A DNA stretch of 64,000 nt. Origin: Polyangium mundeleinium (GTDB lineage: Bacteria > Myxococcota_A > Polyangia > Polyangiales > Polyangiaceae). Location: assembly GCF_028369105.1 (NCBI RefSeq), contig NZ_JAQNDO010000001.1, forward strand, positions 2,225,711-2,289,710, written 5' to 3'. Positions 55,638 to 63,833 of the stretch are shown piece by piece (the stretch's first letter is position 1; each line of letters begins with the position of its first letter). The translations under genes and the position numbers were made by a program. The notes beneath the pieces are model-generated. The model searched no databases, had not been told where the DNA came from, and saw only the letters and a list, made by a program, of their open reading frames with translations.

Positions 55638-56117
55638 ATGAAGGGCGACAGAGACGTCATCCACGCGCTGAACGAGGTGCTCGCTGCCGAGCTCGTGGCG
55701 ATCAACCAGTATTTCATGCACGCCAAGATGTGCGAAAACTGGGGCTATCTGGCGCTGGCCGAGCGCAGCCGCGATGAGTCGATCGACGAGATGCGCCACG
55801 CCGAGGCGATCATGAAGCGGATCCTCTTCCTTGAAGGCCTGCCGAACCTGCAGCGCCTCGACAAGCTGAACGTCGGCCAGACCGTGCCCGAGCAGTTCAA
55901 GAGCGATCTCGACCTCGAATATGCGGCCGTGACGCGCCTGAACAGCTCGATCGCTCTCTGTCGTGAGAAGGGTGACCACCAGAGCGAGGCGCTCCTCCGG
56001 AGCATCCTGGAGGGCGAGGAGGAGCACATCGACTGGCTCGAGACCCAGATCGATCTCGTTCAAAAGCTGGGCGAGCCGCTCTACCTTTCGCGCCAGCTCT
56101 CGCACTGCAAGAGCTGA
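55638..56117 (+). CDS. bfr: Bacterioferritin
   Basis: Iron-storage protein forming a 24-subunit shell with haem at dimer interfaces. ATG at 55638; 159 residues, the normal length. Ferroxidase residues fall at the canonical positions: E18, E51, H54, E94, E127 and H130; the haem-ligand methionine is M52 (DEMRHAE). It should therefore both oxidise iron and bind haem. It lies 202 bp after bfd, which would return its iron, so either a separate promoter or a common transcript is possible. Confidence 0.96.
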   Translation: MKGDRDVIHALNEVLAAELVAINQYFMHAKMCENWGYLALAERSRDESIDEMRHAEAIMKRILFLEGLPNLQRLDKLNVGQTVPEQFKSDLDLEYAAVTRLNSSIALCREKGDHQSEALLRSILEGEEEHIDWLETQIDLVQKLGEPLYLSRQLSHCKS

Positions 56118-56225
56118 CGCGCGAGGCAATCGTGGCGATGATAGGGTCGCGCGGCACCAGGTCCCTGGGGGGCCGCGCGATCGACTGCACGTGCAAAGGC
56201 CCCCAGACGGAGGCCGGGGGAACCC

Positions 56226-57584
56226 ATGGCGAAGATTCTCGTCGTCGATGATCAGCGCAACATGCGCACGACGCTCGCGATGATGCTGCGGAGCGCGGGC
56301 TACGAAGTCGACGAGGCGAGCGACGGAAGAGAAGGCGCGGACCGCGGCTCGAAGGGCGCTTACGACCTCGTGCTGACCGACCTGCGCATGGGCGGCAACG
56401 ACGGCATCGGCGTCCTGCGCGCGGTCAAAGAGACGCACGCGATGACCGAGGTCATCGTGATGACCGCGTACGGCACGATCGAGAGCGCAGTCGAGGCCAT
56501 GCGCCTCGGCGCCTTCGACTACATCCAGAAGCCCTTCACGGAGCAGGAGCTGCTCGTGAAGGTCGAGCGCGCGATCGCGAACCGCAGGCTCACGGGCCAG
56601 GTCTCGCTCTTCGCGACCGAGTTCCGCGAGCGCTACAAGTTCGAGAACATCATCGGCCGCTCGCAAGCGATCCGCGAGGTGCTCGCGCGCATCGTGCGCG
56701 TCGCGCCGACGGACGCGACGGTGCTCATCACGGGCGAGAGCGGCACGGGCAAGGAGCTCGTGGCGAAGGCGATCCACGCGAACTCGAAGCGCGCCGATCG
56801 CCCGTTCGTCCCCGTCAACTGCGCCGCGATCAGCGAGACGCTCCTCGAGAGCGAGCTCTTTGGCCATGCGCGTGGCTCGTTCACGGGCGCGGTCTCGGCG
56901 CGCAAGGGCCTCTTCGAGGAGGCCGACGGCGGCACGTTCTTCTTCGACGAGATCGCCGAGACGCCGCTGACCTTCCAGGCGAAGCTGCTCCGCGCGATCC
57001 AGGAGAACGAGATCCGCCGCGTCGGCGAGAACAAGCCGATCCGCGTCGACGTGCGCATCATCGCCGCGACGAACCAGGACCTCATGACCTCCGTCGCCGA
57101 GCGTCGCTTCCGGCAGGACCTCTACTACCGCCTCAACGTGGCGCGCTTCATCCTGCCGCCGCTGCGCGAGCGTCGTGAGGACATCCCGGTCCTCTTCGAG
57201 TTCTTCCTCGACAAGTACAACCGCAAGATGAGCACGAAGGCGCGCGTCGGCGACGGCGTGCTCGAAGCGGTGTCGAACTACGAGTTCCCGGGCAACATCC
57301 GCGAGCTCGAGAACCTCGTCGAGCAGGCCGTCGCGCTCTCGGGCGGCGGCATGATCACGATCGACGACCTCGGCCTGGCCCCCGGCCCCTCGCAGAAGAC
57401 AGCACCGACGAGCGGCGGCCGCGCCCTCTCCGACGTGGTCGACTCCGCCGAACGTCAAGCCATCGAGGCCGCGCTGCGCGAGTGCGACGGTAGCCGCGAG
57501 CGCGCCGCCGAGGTGCTCGGCATCAGCGCCACCACGCTCTGGCGCAAGATGACACGGCTCGCGATCACGTATCCGCCCGTCTGA
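56226..57584 (+). CDS. Sigma-54-dependent response regulator (NtrC family)
   Basis: ATG at 56226; 452 residues in three domains. Receiver (1-120): phospho-acceptor aspartate in LVLTDLRMGG, conserved T in VIVMTAYG and K in YIQKPF. AAA+ (about 140-370): Walker A GESGTGKE, the sigma-54-contact loop as GSFTGA rather than GAFTGA, Walker B FFFDEIAE. C-terminal Fis-type helix-turn-helix: SRERAAEVLGISATTLWRKM. It activates sigma-54 promoters when phosphorylated. No sensor kinase lies nearby, so it is an orphan, as is common in myxobacteria. A smaller receiver-only gene follows. Confidence 0.94.
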   Translation: MAKILVVDDQRNMRTTLAMMLRSAGYEVDEASDGREGADRGSKGAYDLVLTDLRMGGNDGIGVLRAVKETHAMTEVIVMTAYGTIESAVEAMRLGAFDYIQKPFTEQELLVKVERAIANRRLTGQVSLFATEFRERYKFENIIGRSQAIREVLARIVRVAPTDATVLITGESGTGKELVAKAIHANSKRADRPFVPVNCAAISETLLESELFGHARGSFTGAVSARKGLFEEADGGTFFFDEIAETPLTFQAKLLRAIQENEIRRVGENKPIRVDVRIIAATNQDLMTSVAERRFRQDLYYRLNVARFILPPLRERREDIPVLFEFFLDKYNRKMSTKARVGDGVLEAVSNYEFPGNIRELENLVEQAVALSGGGMITIDDLGLAPGPSQKTAPTSGGRALSDVVDSAERQAIEAALRECDGSRERAAEVLGISATTLWRKMTRLAITYPPV

Positions 57585-57614
57585 ACCCGCCCGCCCCCTC
57601 CGGAGCCCGCCCCC

Positions 57615-57640
57615 GGGACATTGCAGATTTGCAATGTCCC
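57615..57640. promoter_or_regulatory. Perfect 11-bp inverted repeat between the two response regulator genes
   Basis: GGGACATTGCA (57615-57625) and TGCAATGTCCC (57630-57640) are perfectly complementary around a GATT loop, 30 bp after the stop of the sigma-54 activator gene. About 15 bp further on, GACATGCAATGTTCG (57658-57672) repeats the core CATTGCA/TGCAATG, so it may be an operator for a dimeric regulator as well as, or instead of, a terminator. Confidence 0.6.
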
Positions 57641-57827
57641 GAGCGAAGCACCTTTCCGACATGCAATGTTCGAGGCGAACATCGTCTGCCCCGGATGATG
57701 CGTTGCGGCGTCGATCACCGGAGGTTTGCCCCGGGATCCATCGATGGAACGTGTGTTGCTTCGAAAAACGGCAAAGACGAACCCGAGCGCTTTCGTGTCG
57801 GCGTCGTCTCTGAAGGGGTCCTTACCC

Positions 57828-58205
57828 ATGCCGCGCGTGTTGATCGTCGATGACGAGGAGAATCAACGCAAGACGCTCTCGATCGGGCTTCGGCTGGAGG
57901 GGTTCGAGGTCGTCGGCGCCGCGTCCGGGGAAGAGGCGCTACGCTTGCTCGGCGAGAAGGCCGTCGACGTCGCGATGGTCGACCTGATGCTTCCAGGCAT
58001 GAGTGGTCTAGACCTCGTGCGTCAGATCCGCCGCATGTTCCCGAACGTGCGCGTCTACCTCGCGAGCGCCTACCACCTCTCGTCGCGCCAGATGGAGCGC
58101 GCCGACTGCGGCGCCGCCGGCTTCATCCCCAAGCCCTACGCCCTCTCCGAGCTCAGCCGCCTGCTGCAAGCCAAGACCCCGGCGCCTGCGCAAGTCGCGT
58201 GCTAA
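57828..58205 (+). CDS. Receiver-only response regulator
   Basis: ATG at 57828 (MPRVLIVDDEENQRK); 125 residues, a single receiver domain. The acidic pocket is VDDEE, the phospho-acceptor aspartate in VAMVDLMLPG, and the conserved lysine in FIPKPY; the usual Thr/Ser position is in YLASAYHL. With no output domain it must act by protein contact, in a phosphorelay or on a motility or chemotaxis target. It lies 9 bp before queA. Confidence 0.88.
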   Translation: MPRVLIVDDEENQRKTLSIGLRLEGFEVVGAASGEEALRLLGEKAVDVAMVDLMLPGMSGLDLVRQIRRMFPNVRVYLASAYHLSSRQMERADCGAAGFIPKPYALSELSRLLQAKTPAPAQVAC

Positions 58206-58214
58206 CAGCCGCGC

Positions 58215-59357
58215 GTGCGCCGCGACCTCCTCGCCTACGATCTACCGCCCGAGCTCATCGCCGCGCATCCGTCCCCGGATCGTGAAAGCGCGCGCCTGCT
58301 CGTCGTCGACGACGCGCCCGGCCGCCTCGAACACGCCTTCATCCGCGACTTGCCCGATCGCTTGCCCGAAGGCGCGCTCGTCGTCGTCAACGACACGCGT
58401 GTCCTGCCTGCGCGCCTCCTCGGCCGCAAAGCGTCGAGCGGCGGCAAGGTCGAGATCTTCCTCGTCCGGAAAGTCGCCGACGCGCACGTCGAGCGCAACG
58501 GCGAGCGCCTCCCCGCCGAGCGATGGCGCGCCCTCGGCCGCTCGTCGAAACCCCTCCGCGAAGGCGCCGAGATCACCATCGACGGCCCCGCCTCGCTCGT
58601 CGCGCGGATCGAAGGCCGGGACGGGGGGTTTGGGGGCGCAGCTCCGCTTGCCGGAGCGAAGCCCCCAAGCGCAGAACGAGGCCTCTTCGACGTCGTCCTC
58701 TTCTCGCCCGAGGGCCGCTCCGTCCCCGACGCGGTCGAGGCGGCGGGCCACATCCCGCTCCCGCCGTACATCCGTCGCGACGACGACGCGACCGACCGCG
58801 CGCGCTACCAGACCGTCTACGCCCGCGAGCCCGGCGCCGTCGCCGCGCCGACCGCGGGTCTGCACCTGACCGAGCCGCTGATCGAGCGTTTCTCCGCGCG
58901 CGGGATGGAGCTTGCGCGGGTCACGTTGCACGTCGGGCTTGGCACGTTTCAGCCGGTGACAGTCTCCGATCTCGATGATCACCCGATGCACGCCGAGGTC
59001 TACCGCGTGCCGCCCGAGACAGCCGAGGCCGTGGCGCGCGCGAGGCAGAAAGGCCGGGAGATCGTGGCCATCGGGACGACCAGCGTGCGCGCTCTGGAGA
59101 GCGCCGCGGACCCCGAGCACGAGGGGCACGTCGTCGCGCGGGAGGGGGAGACACGCCTCTTGATCCAGCCGGGCTATCGCTTTCGCGTGGTCGATCGGCT
59201 GCTGACGAATTTTCACCTGCCGGAGTCCACGCTCCTCGCGCTCGTGGGCGCCTTCGCGGGGCTCCCGCGCGTCCTCGAGAGTTACCGCGTCGCGATCGAG
59301 GAGAGGTACCGGTTTTACTCGTACGGCGACGCGATGCTTCTGAGGAGACAACGATGA
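58215..59357 (+). CDS. queA: tRNA preQ1 ribosyltransferase-isomerase (QueA)
   Basis: Transfers the ribosyl part of AdoMet to preQ1-modified tRNA to make epoxyqueuosine. GTG at 58215; 380 residues. Typical motifs are FIRDLPDRLPEGALVVVNDTRVLPAR, GHIPLPPYIRRDD, YQTVYAREPGAVAAPTAGLHL, THVGLGTFQPV-like VTLHVGLGTFQPV and TNFHLPESTLLALVGAF. It is longer than usual because of an in-frame insertion around residues 137-155, encoded by a palindromic DNA element (58630-58668) that adds GGAAPLAGAKPP. The stop overlaps the tgt start by 4 bp. Confidence 0.94.
   Translation: MRRDLLAYDLPPELIAAHPSPDRESARLLVVDDAPGRLEHAFIRDLPDRLPEGALVVVNDTRVLPARLLGRKASSGGKVEIFLVRKVADAHVERNGERLPAERWRALGRSSKPLREGAEITIDGPASLVARIEGRDGGFGGAAPLAGAKPPSAERGLFDVVLFSPEGRSVPDAVEAAGHIPLPPYIRRDDDATDRARYQTVYAREPGAVAAPTAGLHLTEPLIERFSARGMELARVTLHVGLGTFQPVTVSDLDDHPMHAEVYRVPPETAEAVARARQKGREIVAIGTTSVRALESAADPEHEGHVVAREGETRLLIQPGYRFRVVDRLLTNFHLPESTLLALVGAFAGLPRVLESYRVAIEERYRFYSYGDAMLLRRQR
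58630..58668 (+). repeat. 39-bp palindromic element in frame inside queA
   Basis: The arms TTGGGGGC (58630-58637) with GCCCCCAA (58661-58668), and GCTCCG (58641-58646) with CGGAGC (58652-58657), form an interrupted hairpin. The 39-bp length is 13 codons, so it leaves the frame intact. It encodes a low-complexity stretch at a place where QueA proteins normally have a short loop. Comparable protein-inserted palindromes are known from Rickettsia. Confidence 0.78.
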
Positions 59358-60146
59358 GCGGGCCGAGCACGCCCGGATATGCCTTCCGCACCCTCGCCAC
59401 GAGCGGCGCGGCGCGCGCAGGCGTCCTGACCACGCCGCATGGCGACGTCCCCACCCCGACGTTCATGCCCGTCGGCACGCAGGGCAGCGTGAAGACGATG
59501 AGCCCGGACGAGGTCGCGGCCACGGGCGCGCGCATCGTCCTCGGCAACACCTACCACCTCTGGCTCCGGCCCGGCCCCGAGGTCGTCGCCGAGCTCGGGG
59601 GCCTGCACGGCTTCACGAAGTGGCCCCACGCGATGCTCACGGACTCGGGCGGCTTTCAGGCCTTCTCGCTCGCCGAGCGGCGGCAGACGAGCGAGGACGG
59701 GTTCGTCTTCCGCTCGCACCTCGACGGCGCGAAGAAGGTCCTCACGCCCGAGGTGGCGATGCAGGTGCAGGGGAAGATCGGCGCCGACATCGCGATGCAG
59801 CTCGACATCTGCCCGCCCGGCGACGCCTCGCGCGCCGACTTCGAGGCCGCGTGCGCGCGCACCACGCGCTGGGCGCGGCGTTGCCTCGCGGCCAAGCGGC
59901 CGGATCAGGCGGTCTTCGGCATCGTGCAGGGCGGCACCGACCCCGCGCTCCGGCGCGCGCATGCCGAGGAGCTCGCGGCGATGCCCTTCGCGGCTGATCA
60001 CCGTGCACAACCTGCACCTCTACGGCACGCTCGTGCGCGAGGCGCGGGAGGCGATCCTCGCGGGCCGCTACGACGCGTTCGCGAAGGAGTGGCTCGCGGG
60101 GCTCGAAGCGGGCGCGGCGGAGGCCGAGCCCGCCCGCGCTACTTGA
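59354..60146 (+). pseudogene. tgt: tRNA-guanine transglycosylase, disrupted by internal deletion and frameshift
   Basis: The first 212 residues are normal Tgt: TPTFMPVGTQGSVKTMSPDE, TDSGGFQAFSLAE with the first active-site aspartate, FGIVQGGTDPALRRAHAEE. At about 59990 (CCCTTCGCGGCTGATC) the sequence jumps in another frame to the family's C-terminal end, LITVHNLHLYGTLVREAREA to 60146. Roughly 110-120 residues are missing, including the segment with the second active-site aspartate and the zinc-binding cysteines. The same-frame translation runs on to 60226 but is nonsense. The enzyme should be dead, unless the gap is an assembly error. It overlaps queA by 4 bp and gspC on the other strand. Confidence 0.85.
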
Positions 60147-61134
60147 TGTTGAGCTCCAGCGTCGTCGGCTGCCCGTTGCGGACCACGTCCACGCGGATCT
60201 GGTTCGCCGACATCAGCCGCGCGTAGGCCTCCAGCGCGCTCTGCGGGTTCGTCATCTCGAACCCGTTGATGCGCTGGAGCTGATCGCCGTGCTTCAGCCC
60301 GATCGCGTCGAGCGCCGTCCCCTTGCGCACGCCCATGAGCCGCATGCCCGTCGTCTGATCGCCCTGCTTCGCCGGCAGCACGCGCACCTTCTGCAGGTAC
60401 TCCGCCTGGTTCGTCAGGATCTCGTCCACCACCGTGCGGTCGATGTCGTACTGGTTCGGCCCCGTCTGCCGGATCCGCTCGGCGATGTGCGGCGGGAGCT
60501 GTCCTTTGGGCCTCTTCCCCTGCGTCGCCGGCGGCGCCGCTTGGGGCCCCCCGTTCATCGGTGGCTGGTTCATCGGCGGCTGGTGCATCGGCGGCGGCAT
60601 GCCCTGCATCGCCCTGCGCCGCTCCGCGTCGTGCACCTCGATCTGACAAAACCGCCCTTCGCGGGAGAGCCAGATCCGATCCGGCCCGATATGCGCCACC
60701 TGGAAGCCGCCGAGCTGGTCGCCCTGGCGATGCAGATGCACGCCCTCCGGCCCTGCGATCGCCGCGAACGACCATGCGGGCTCCTCCTCCGACCACACGA
60801 TCAGCGTCACCATGCCGACCTCGCACGGCGGATCGTCGAGCGGATGCGTCGGCGGCGGCCCTTGCGGCTGCTCGGGCATGATCAGCGGTCCCGTCATCGA
60901 GTCGAACGGATTGCGCTCGAGGATCACGTCTCCGCGCGGCCGGCCCGGCTCTTCTTCATGGTGGGCGGCGATCTTCGGCCCCGGCCGCTTCGTCACCGGG
61001 GCGCCGTTGGTCATCGTCGCGCCGACGAGGTCGCCGAGCCCCTTGGCCTGAAAATACGCCGATGCCAGGAGCAGCAGACCCACGACAACCGGAAAATACC
61101 GCTTGAGCAGCGCATCGAGTCGCACCCCACGCAC
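60139..61134 (-). CDS. gspC: Type II secretion system protein C
   Basis: GspC links the inner-membrane platform to the outer-membrane secretin. GTG at 61134 (a GTG at 61125 is also possible); 331 residues. A short cytosolic N-terminus is followed by one membrane helix (about 14-32), a periplasmic HR region (about 70-165, ILERNPFDSMTG onwards), a Met/Pro-rich linker, and a C-terminal PDZ domain (about 260-331: GMRLMGVRKGTALDAIGLKHG, IRVDVVRNGQP). The other gsp genes are not next to it. Its 3' end runs over the broken tgt. Confidence 0.88.
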   Translation of the reverse strand: MRGVRLDALLKRYFPVVVGLLLLASAYFQAKGLGDLVGATMTNGAPVTKRPGPKIAAHHEEEPGRPRGDVILERNPFDSMTGPLIMPEQPQGPPPTHPLDDPPCEVGMVTLIVWSEEEPAWSFAAIAGPEGVHLHRQGDQLGGFQVAHIGPDRIWLSREGRFCQIEVHDAERRRAMQGMPPPMHQPPMNQPPMNGGPQAAPPATQGKRPKGQLPPHIAERIRQTGPNQYDIDRTVVDEILTNQAEYLQKVRVLPAKQGDQTTGMRLMGVRKGTALDAIGLKHGDQLQRINGFEMTNPQSALEAYARLMSANQIRVDVVRNGQPTTLELNIK

Positions 61135-61169
61135 CCGAGCGAGCGCCGTACCAGCGCTTGTCGGCTGTC

Positions 61170-62849
61170 ATGGCCTGGAAACCCGGAAAACGTGGGGCTC
61201 GGCGCGGCACCCTCCTGCTCGGCCCCGGCGCGCCCGTGCGCATCTTGCCCGGAATTTCCCCCTCGGATACGGTGGAGGCCGAGGCGCGGGACGGCGTGGA
61301 AATTCCTACGAAAAAGCCGATCGGCAAGATCTTGGTCCAGCAACGCGCGCTCTCCGAAGAGCAGCTCGAACGGGCGCTCGCCGCGGGCAAGGGCTCGCCC
61401 GTCCCCCTCGCGTCGCGTTTGACCGAGGCCGGCACGATCAGCGAGCTCGCCGCCTTGAAGGCGCTCAGCGAGCAGAACGGCGTGCCGGGCGTCGACCTCA
61501 AGCAGGTCTGCTTGAAGCTCACGGACCTCGCGATCGTGCCGCGTGGGGTCGCGATCCAGCACAAGCTGCTCCCCGTCCTCGTGCGGGACGACAAGGTCCA
61601 CCTCGCGATGGCGGCGCCGACGAACCGCAAGATCATCGACGAGATCGAGTTCACCACCGGCAAGCGCGTCTTCCCGTACGTCGCGCTCGAAGGCCAGCTC
61701 CTCAAGGTCATTCCGGCCGCGTATGAAATGCGCGAGCGCGGCGAATCGCACTACGTCGGCCCGAACTGCCCGCCCGAGGTCCGCCGCAAGGCCGGCATCC
61801 CGCTGCCCACGCGAACGCAGGGTGGGGCGACGACCGAGACGCCGCCGCTCGAAGGCAGCATCCTTGGCCCCATGCCCACGGCGGCCGAGGGCTCGCAGGC
61901 CGCGATCCCGCCGCCGAAGCGCGTCACGACCCGCAACCAGATCGGCGCCATCGTCGACGACGCCATGCAACGCGCGGCCGCCGACGCCGACGTCTCCGAC
62001 GCCGACTTTGGCAAAGCGCCGCGGGATCTCTCGGTCATCGCGGGCCCGGGCGCGCTCCGGCCGCCGCGCCAGCCGGGCGAGCGCACCGTGCTCGTCGTCG
62101 ACGACGAGGTCGAGATCCGCAACATCCTCCGCCTCGTCCTCGAACAACGCGGCTACCGTGTCCTCGAAGCCGACCGCGGCGAGGCGGCGCTGCGCATCCT
62201 CAAGGAGGACGTGCCGGACGCGATCGTCCTCGACGCGATGCTCCCGGGCGAGCTGCACGGGTTCGACATCGCGCGTCAGCTCAAGGGATCGGAGCGGTAC
62301 GGGCACATCCCGATCGTGATCGTCTCGGCGGTCTACCGGGGCTGGCGGTTCGCGGAGGACCTCAAGGCGAGTTACAAGGTCGACGCGTACGTCGAAAAAC
62401 CGTTCCGGGTGACGGACGTGATCGAGGCGCTCGAGCGCGCGATCGAGCAGGCGCAGGGCAAGGCGGCGCCGGTCGATCCGGAGCGGATCTCGGCGGAGGC
62501 CGAGAAAAAACTCGCGGCGGGGATCGCGTCCTACCAGGCCGGCAAGTTCGACGAGGCGATCGGGTTTCTCCGCGAGGGGACGAAGATCGATCCGCTCGCG
62601 TATCGCCTGCACTTCCACCTCGGGCTCTTGCTCGGCAAGCGGGGCCAGATTTACGACGCGATCAGCGAGCTCGAAACGGCGCTGCGCATCAACGACCGGC
62701 ACTTCCCGGCCTTGAAGAACCTCGCGGTCCTCTACCAGAAGGCCGGCTTCCGCAACAAAGCCGTCGAGGTATGGGAGCGCGCGCTCCGGGCCGCGCCGGA
62801 CGAACCGACGCGCCAATCCATCAAGGAGATCCTGGTCGGCCTGCTCTAG
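61170..62849 (+). CDS. MshEN-receiver-TPR protein
   Basis: ATG at 61170 (a TTG at 61158 is upstream); 559 residues. Domain order: a basic N-terminus, a MshEN/GspE-N-like domain (about 48-180: IGKILVQQRALSEEQLERAL, then LAMAAPTNRKIIDEIEFTTG), a variable linker, a receiver domain (about 305-425) with VLVVDDEVEIRN, the phospho-acceptor in AIVLDAMLPGE and K in YVEKPF, and TPR repeats (about 445-559). In secretion ATPases MshEN can bind cyclic di-GMP; the residues here are only a partial match. The divergent gspC suggests a link between secretion and signalling. Confidence 0.85.
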   Translation: MAWKPGKRGARRGTLLLGPGAPVRILPGISPSDTVEAEARDGVEIPTKKPIGKILVQQRALSEEQLERALAAGKGSPVPLASRLTEAGTISELAALKALSEQNGVPGVDLKQVCLKLTDLAIVPRGVAIQHKLLPVLVRDDKVHLAMAAPTNRKIIDEIEFTTGKRVFPYVALEGQLLKVIPAAYEMRERGESHYVGPNCPPEVRRKAGIPLPTRTQGGATTETPPLEGSILGPMPTAAEGSQAAIPPPKRVTTRNQIGAIVDDAMQRAAADADVSDADFGKAPRDLSVIAGPGALRPPRQPGERTVLVVDDEVEIRNILRLVLEQRGYRVLEADRGEAALRILKEDVPDAIVLDAMLPGELHGFDIARQLKGSERYGHIPIVIVSAVYRGWRFAEDLKASYKVDAYVEKPFRVTDVIEALERAIEQAQGKAAPVDPERISAEAEKKLAAGIASYQAGKFDEAIGFLREGTKIDPLAYRLHFHLGLLLGKRGQIYDAISELETALRINDRHFPALKNLAVLYQKAGFRNKAVEVWERALRAAPDEPTRQSIKEILVGLL

Positions 62850-63265
62850 TCTTTGCGGCGCAGCTCGTCGATCCAGGCGCGGGCCGAGGCTTCGTCGGGG
62901 AACGACTCGATCGGGATGCGGCCGATCTCCAGCCCGAGCAGCCGGGTGGCGCGCAGGATCATGTCGAAGACCGCGCGCTGGTAGAGGTTCGCGCCGAACA
63001 TCGCGGACGCACGCAGGGTGCCCGCCTGGAAGCTCTTGAAGCCTTGCACCGCCATCGAGGGCGCGTAGTTCGTCAGCTTCGTGAGGTCCGCGATGTAGTA
63101 GACGCCGTGCCCGACCTGCTTCGACGCCTTCTCCAGATAGGCGAGCCCCGCGCGCACGTCGTCCGCGGTGACGACGCCGGTGGGGCGGCAAAGGACGAGG
63201 TCCGGGGGCTCGAACCGGATGGGGTGGGGGCCCAGGGAGTCCCAACCGTCGCTCGGCGTTTGCAT
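62846..63265 (-). CDS. Hypothetical protein, possible STAS/SpoIIAA-like fold (paralogue A)
   Basis: ATG at 63265; 139 residues, no signal peptide. The order of strands and helices (IRFEPPDLVLCRPTGVVTAD, GVYYIADLTKLTNYAPSMA, then a final helix ESFPDEASARAWIDELRR) resembles small SpoIIAA/STAS-like domains, in which a DxT/S segment precedes a helix. It is a clear paralogue of the next gene upstream (same N- and C-terminal motifs), 12 bp away. The stop overlaps that of the convergent MshEN-receiver gene by 4 bp. Function unknown. Confidence 0.65.
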   Translation of the reverse strand: MQTPSDGWDSLGPHPIRFEPPDLVLCRPTGVVTADDVRAGLAYLEKASKQVGHGVYYIADLTKLTNYAPSMAVQGFKSFQAGTLRASAMFGANLYQRAVFDMILRATRLLGLEIGRIPIESFPDEASARAWIDELRRKD

Positions 63266-63277
63266 GGGTGTGCTTTT

Positions 63278-63718
63278 CTAGCTTTGGCGGCGCAATTCGT
63301 CGATCCAGGCGCGGGCCGAGGCTTCGTCGGGGAACGTCTCGATCGGCAGGCGCATCATCGGGAGCCCGAGCCGACGCGCGGCCCGCAGGACCGCGCTGTT
63401 TTGCATGCGCTGCTGGAAGTTCGCCCCGAAGATCGCCGTGCCGCGCATGTACTGTGTCGGCCGCGAATTGAAGATCTGGAGCGACGTGGAGATCGCGTAC
63501 CCCGTGATCCTCGACGAATCCCCGAGATAAAAGATGCTGCGTCCGAGCTGGGCCGCGCGCTTCTCGCTGAAGTCCAGCACACCGCGTACGTCAGCGCCGG
63601 AAAGATATCCGTTGGGCCGGCAGAGGACGATGTCCGGGGGCTCGAACCGGATGGGGTGCGCCCCGATGTAGCTCCAATCGTCGCTCGGCGTGTCCAACGG
63701 AGGCTCCTCCAGCTTCAC
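63278..63718 (-). CDS. Hypothetical protein, possible STAS/SpoIIAA-like fold (paralogue B)
   Basis: GTG at 63718; 146 residues. It shares with its neighbour the start (HPIRFEPPDIVLCRPNGYLS), the central IFYLGDSSRITGYAISTSL and the end ETFPDEASARAWIDELRR, so the two arose by tandem duplication and then diverged in the middle helices. The pair is probably one transcript. No catalytic motif; a sensing or partner-binding role is a guess only. Confidence 0.65.
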   Translation of the reverse strand: MKLEEPPLDTPSDDWSYIGAHPIRFEPPDIVLCRPNGYLSGADVRGVLDFSEKRAAQLGRSIFYLGDSSRITGYAISTSLQIFNSRPTQYMRGTAIFGANFQQRMQNSAVLRAARRLGLPMMRLPIETFPDEASARAWIDELRRQS

Positions 63719-63833
63719 AGATGAACGGACCCCCGCCTCGGTTCAATGTGGCCGCGCGCGGGTCGCAATGCTCCCGGAAGTTTCGTCACGCGGCCGAGTC
63801 GAGTAGAATCCCAGGCTTGCCGCGGCGGCGTTG

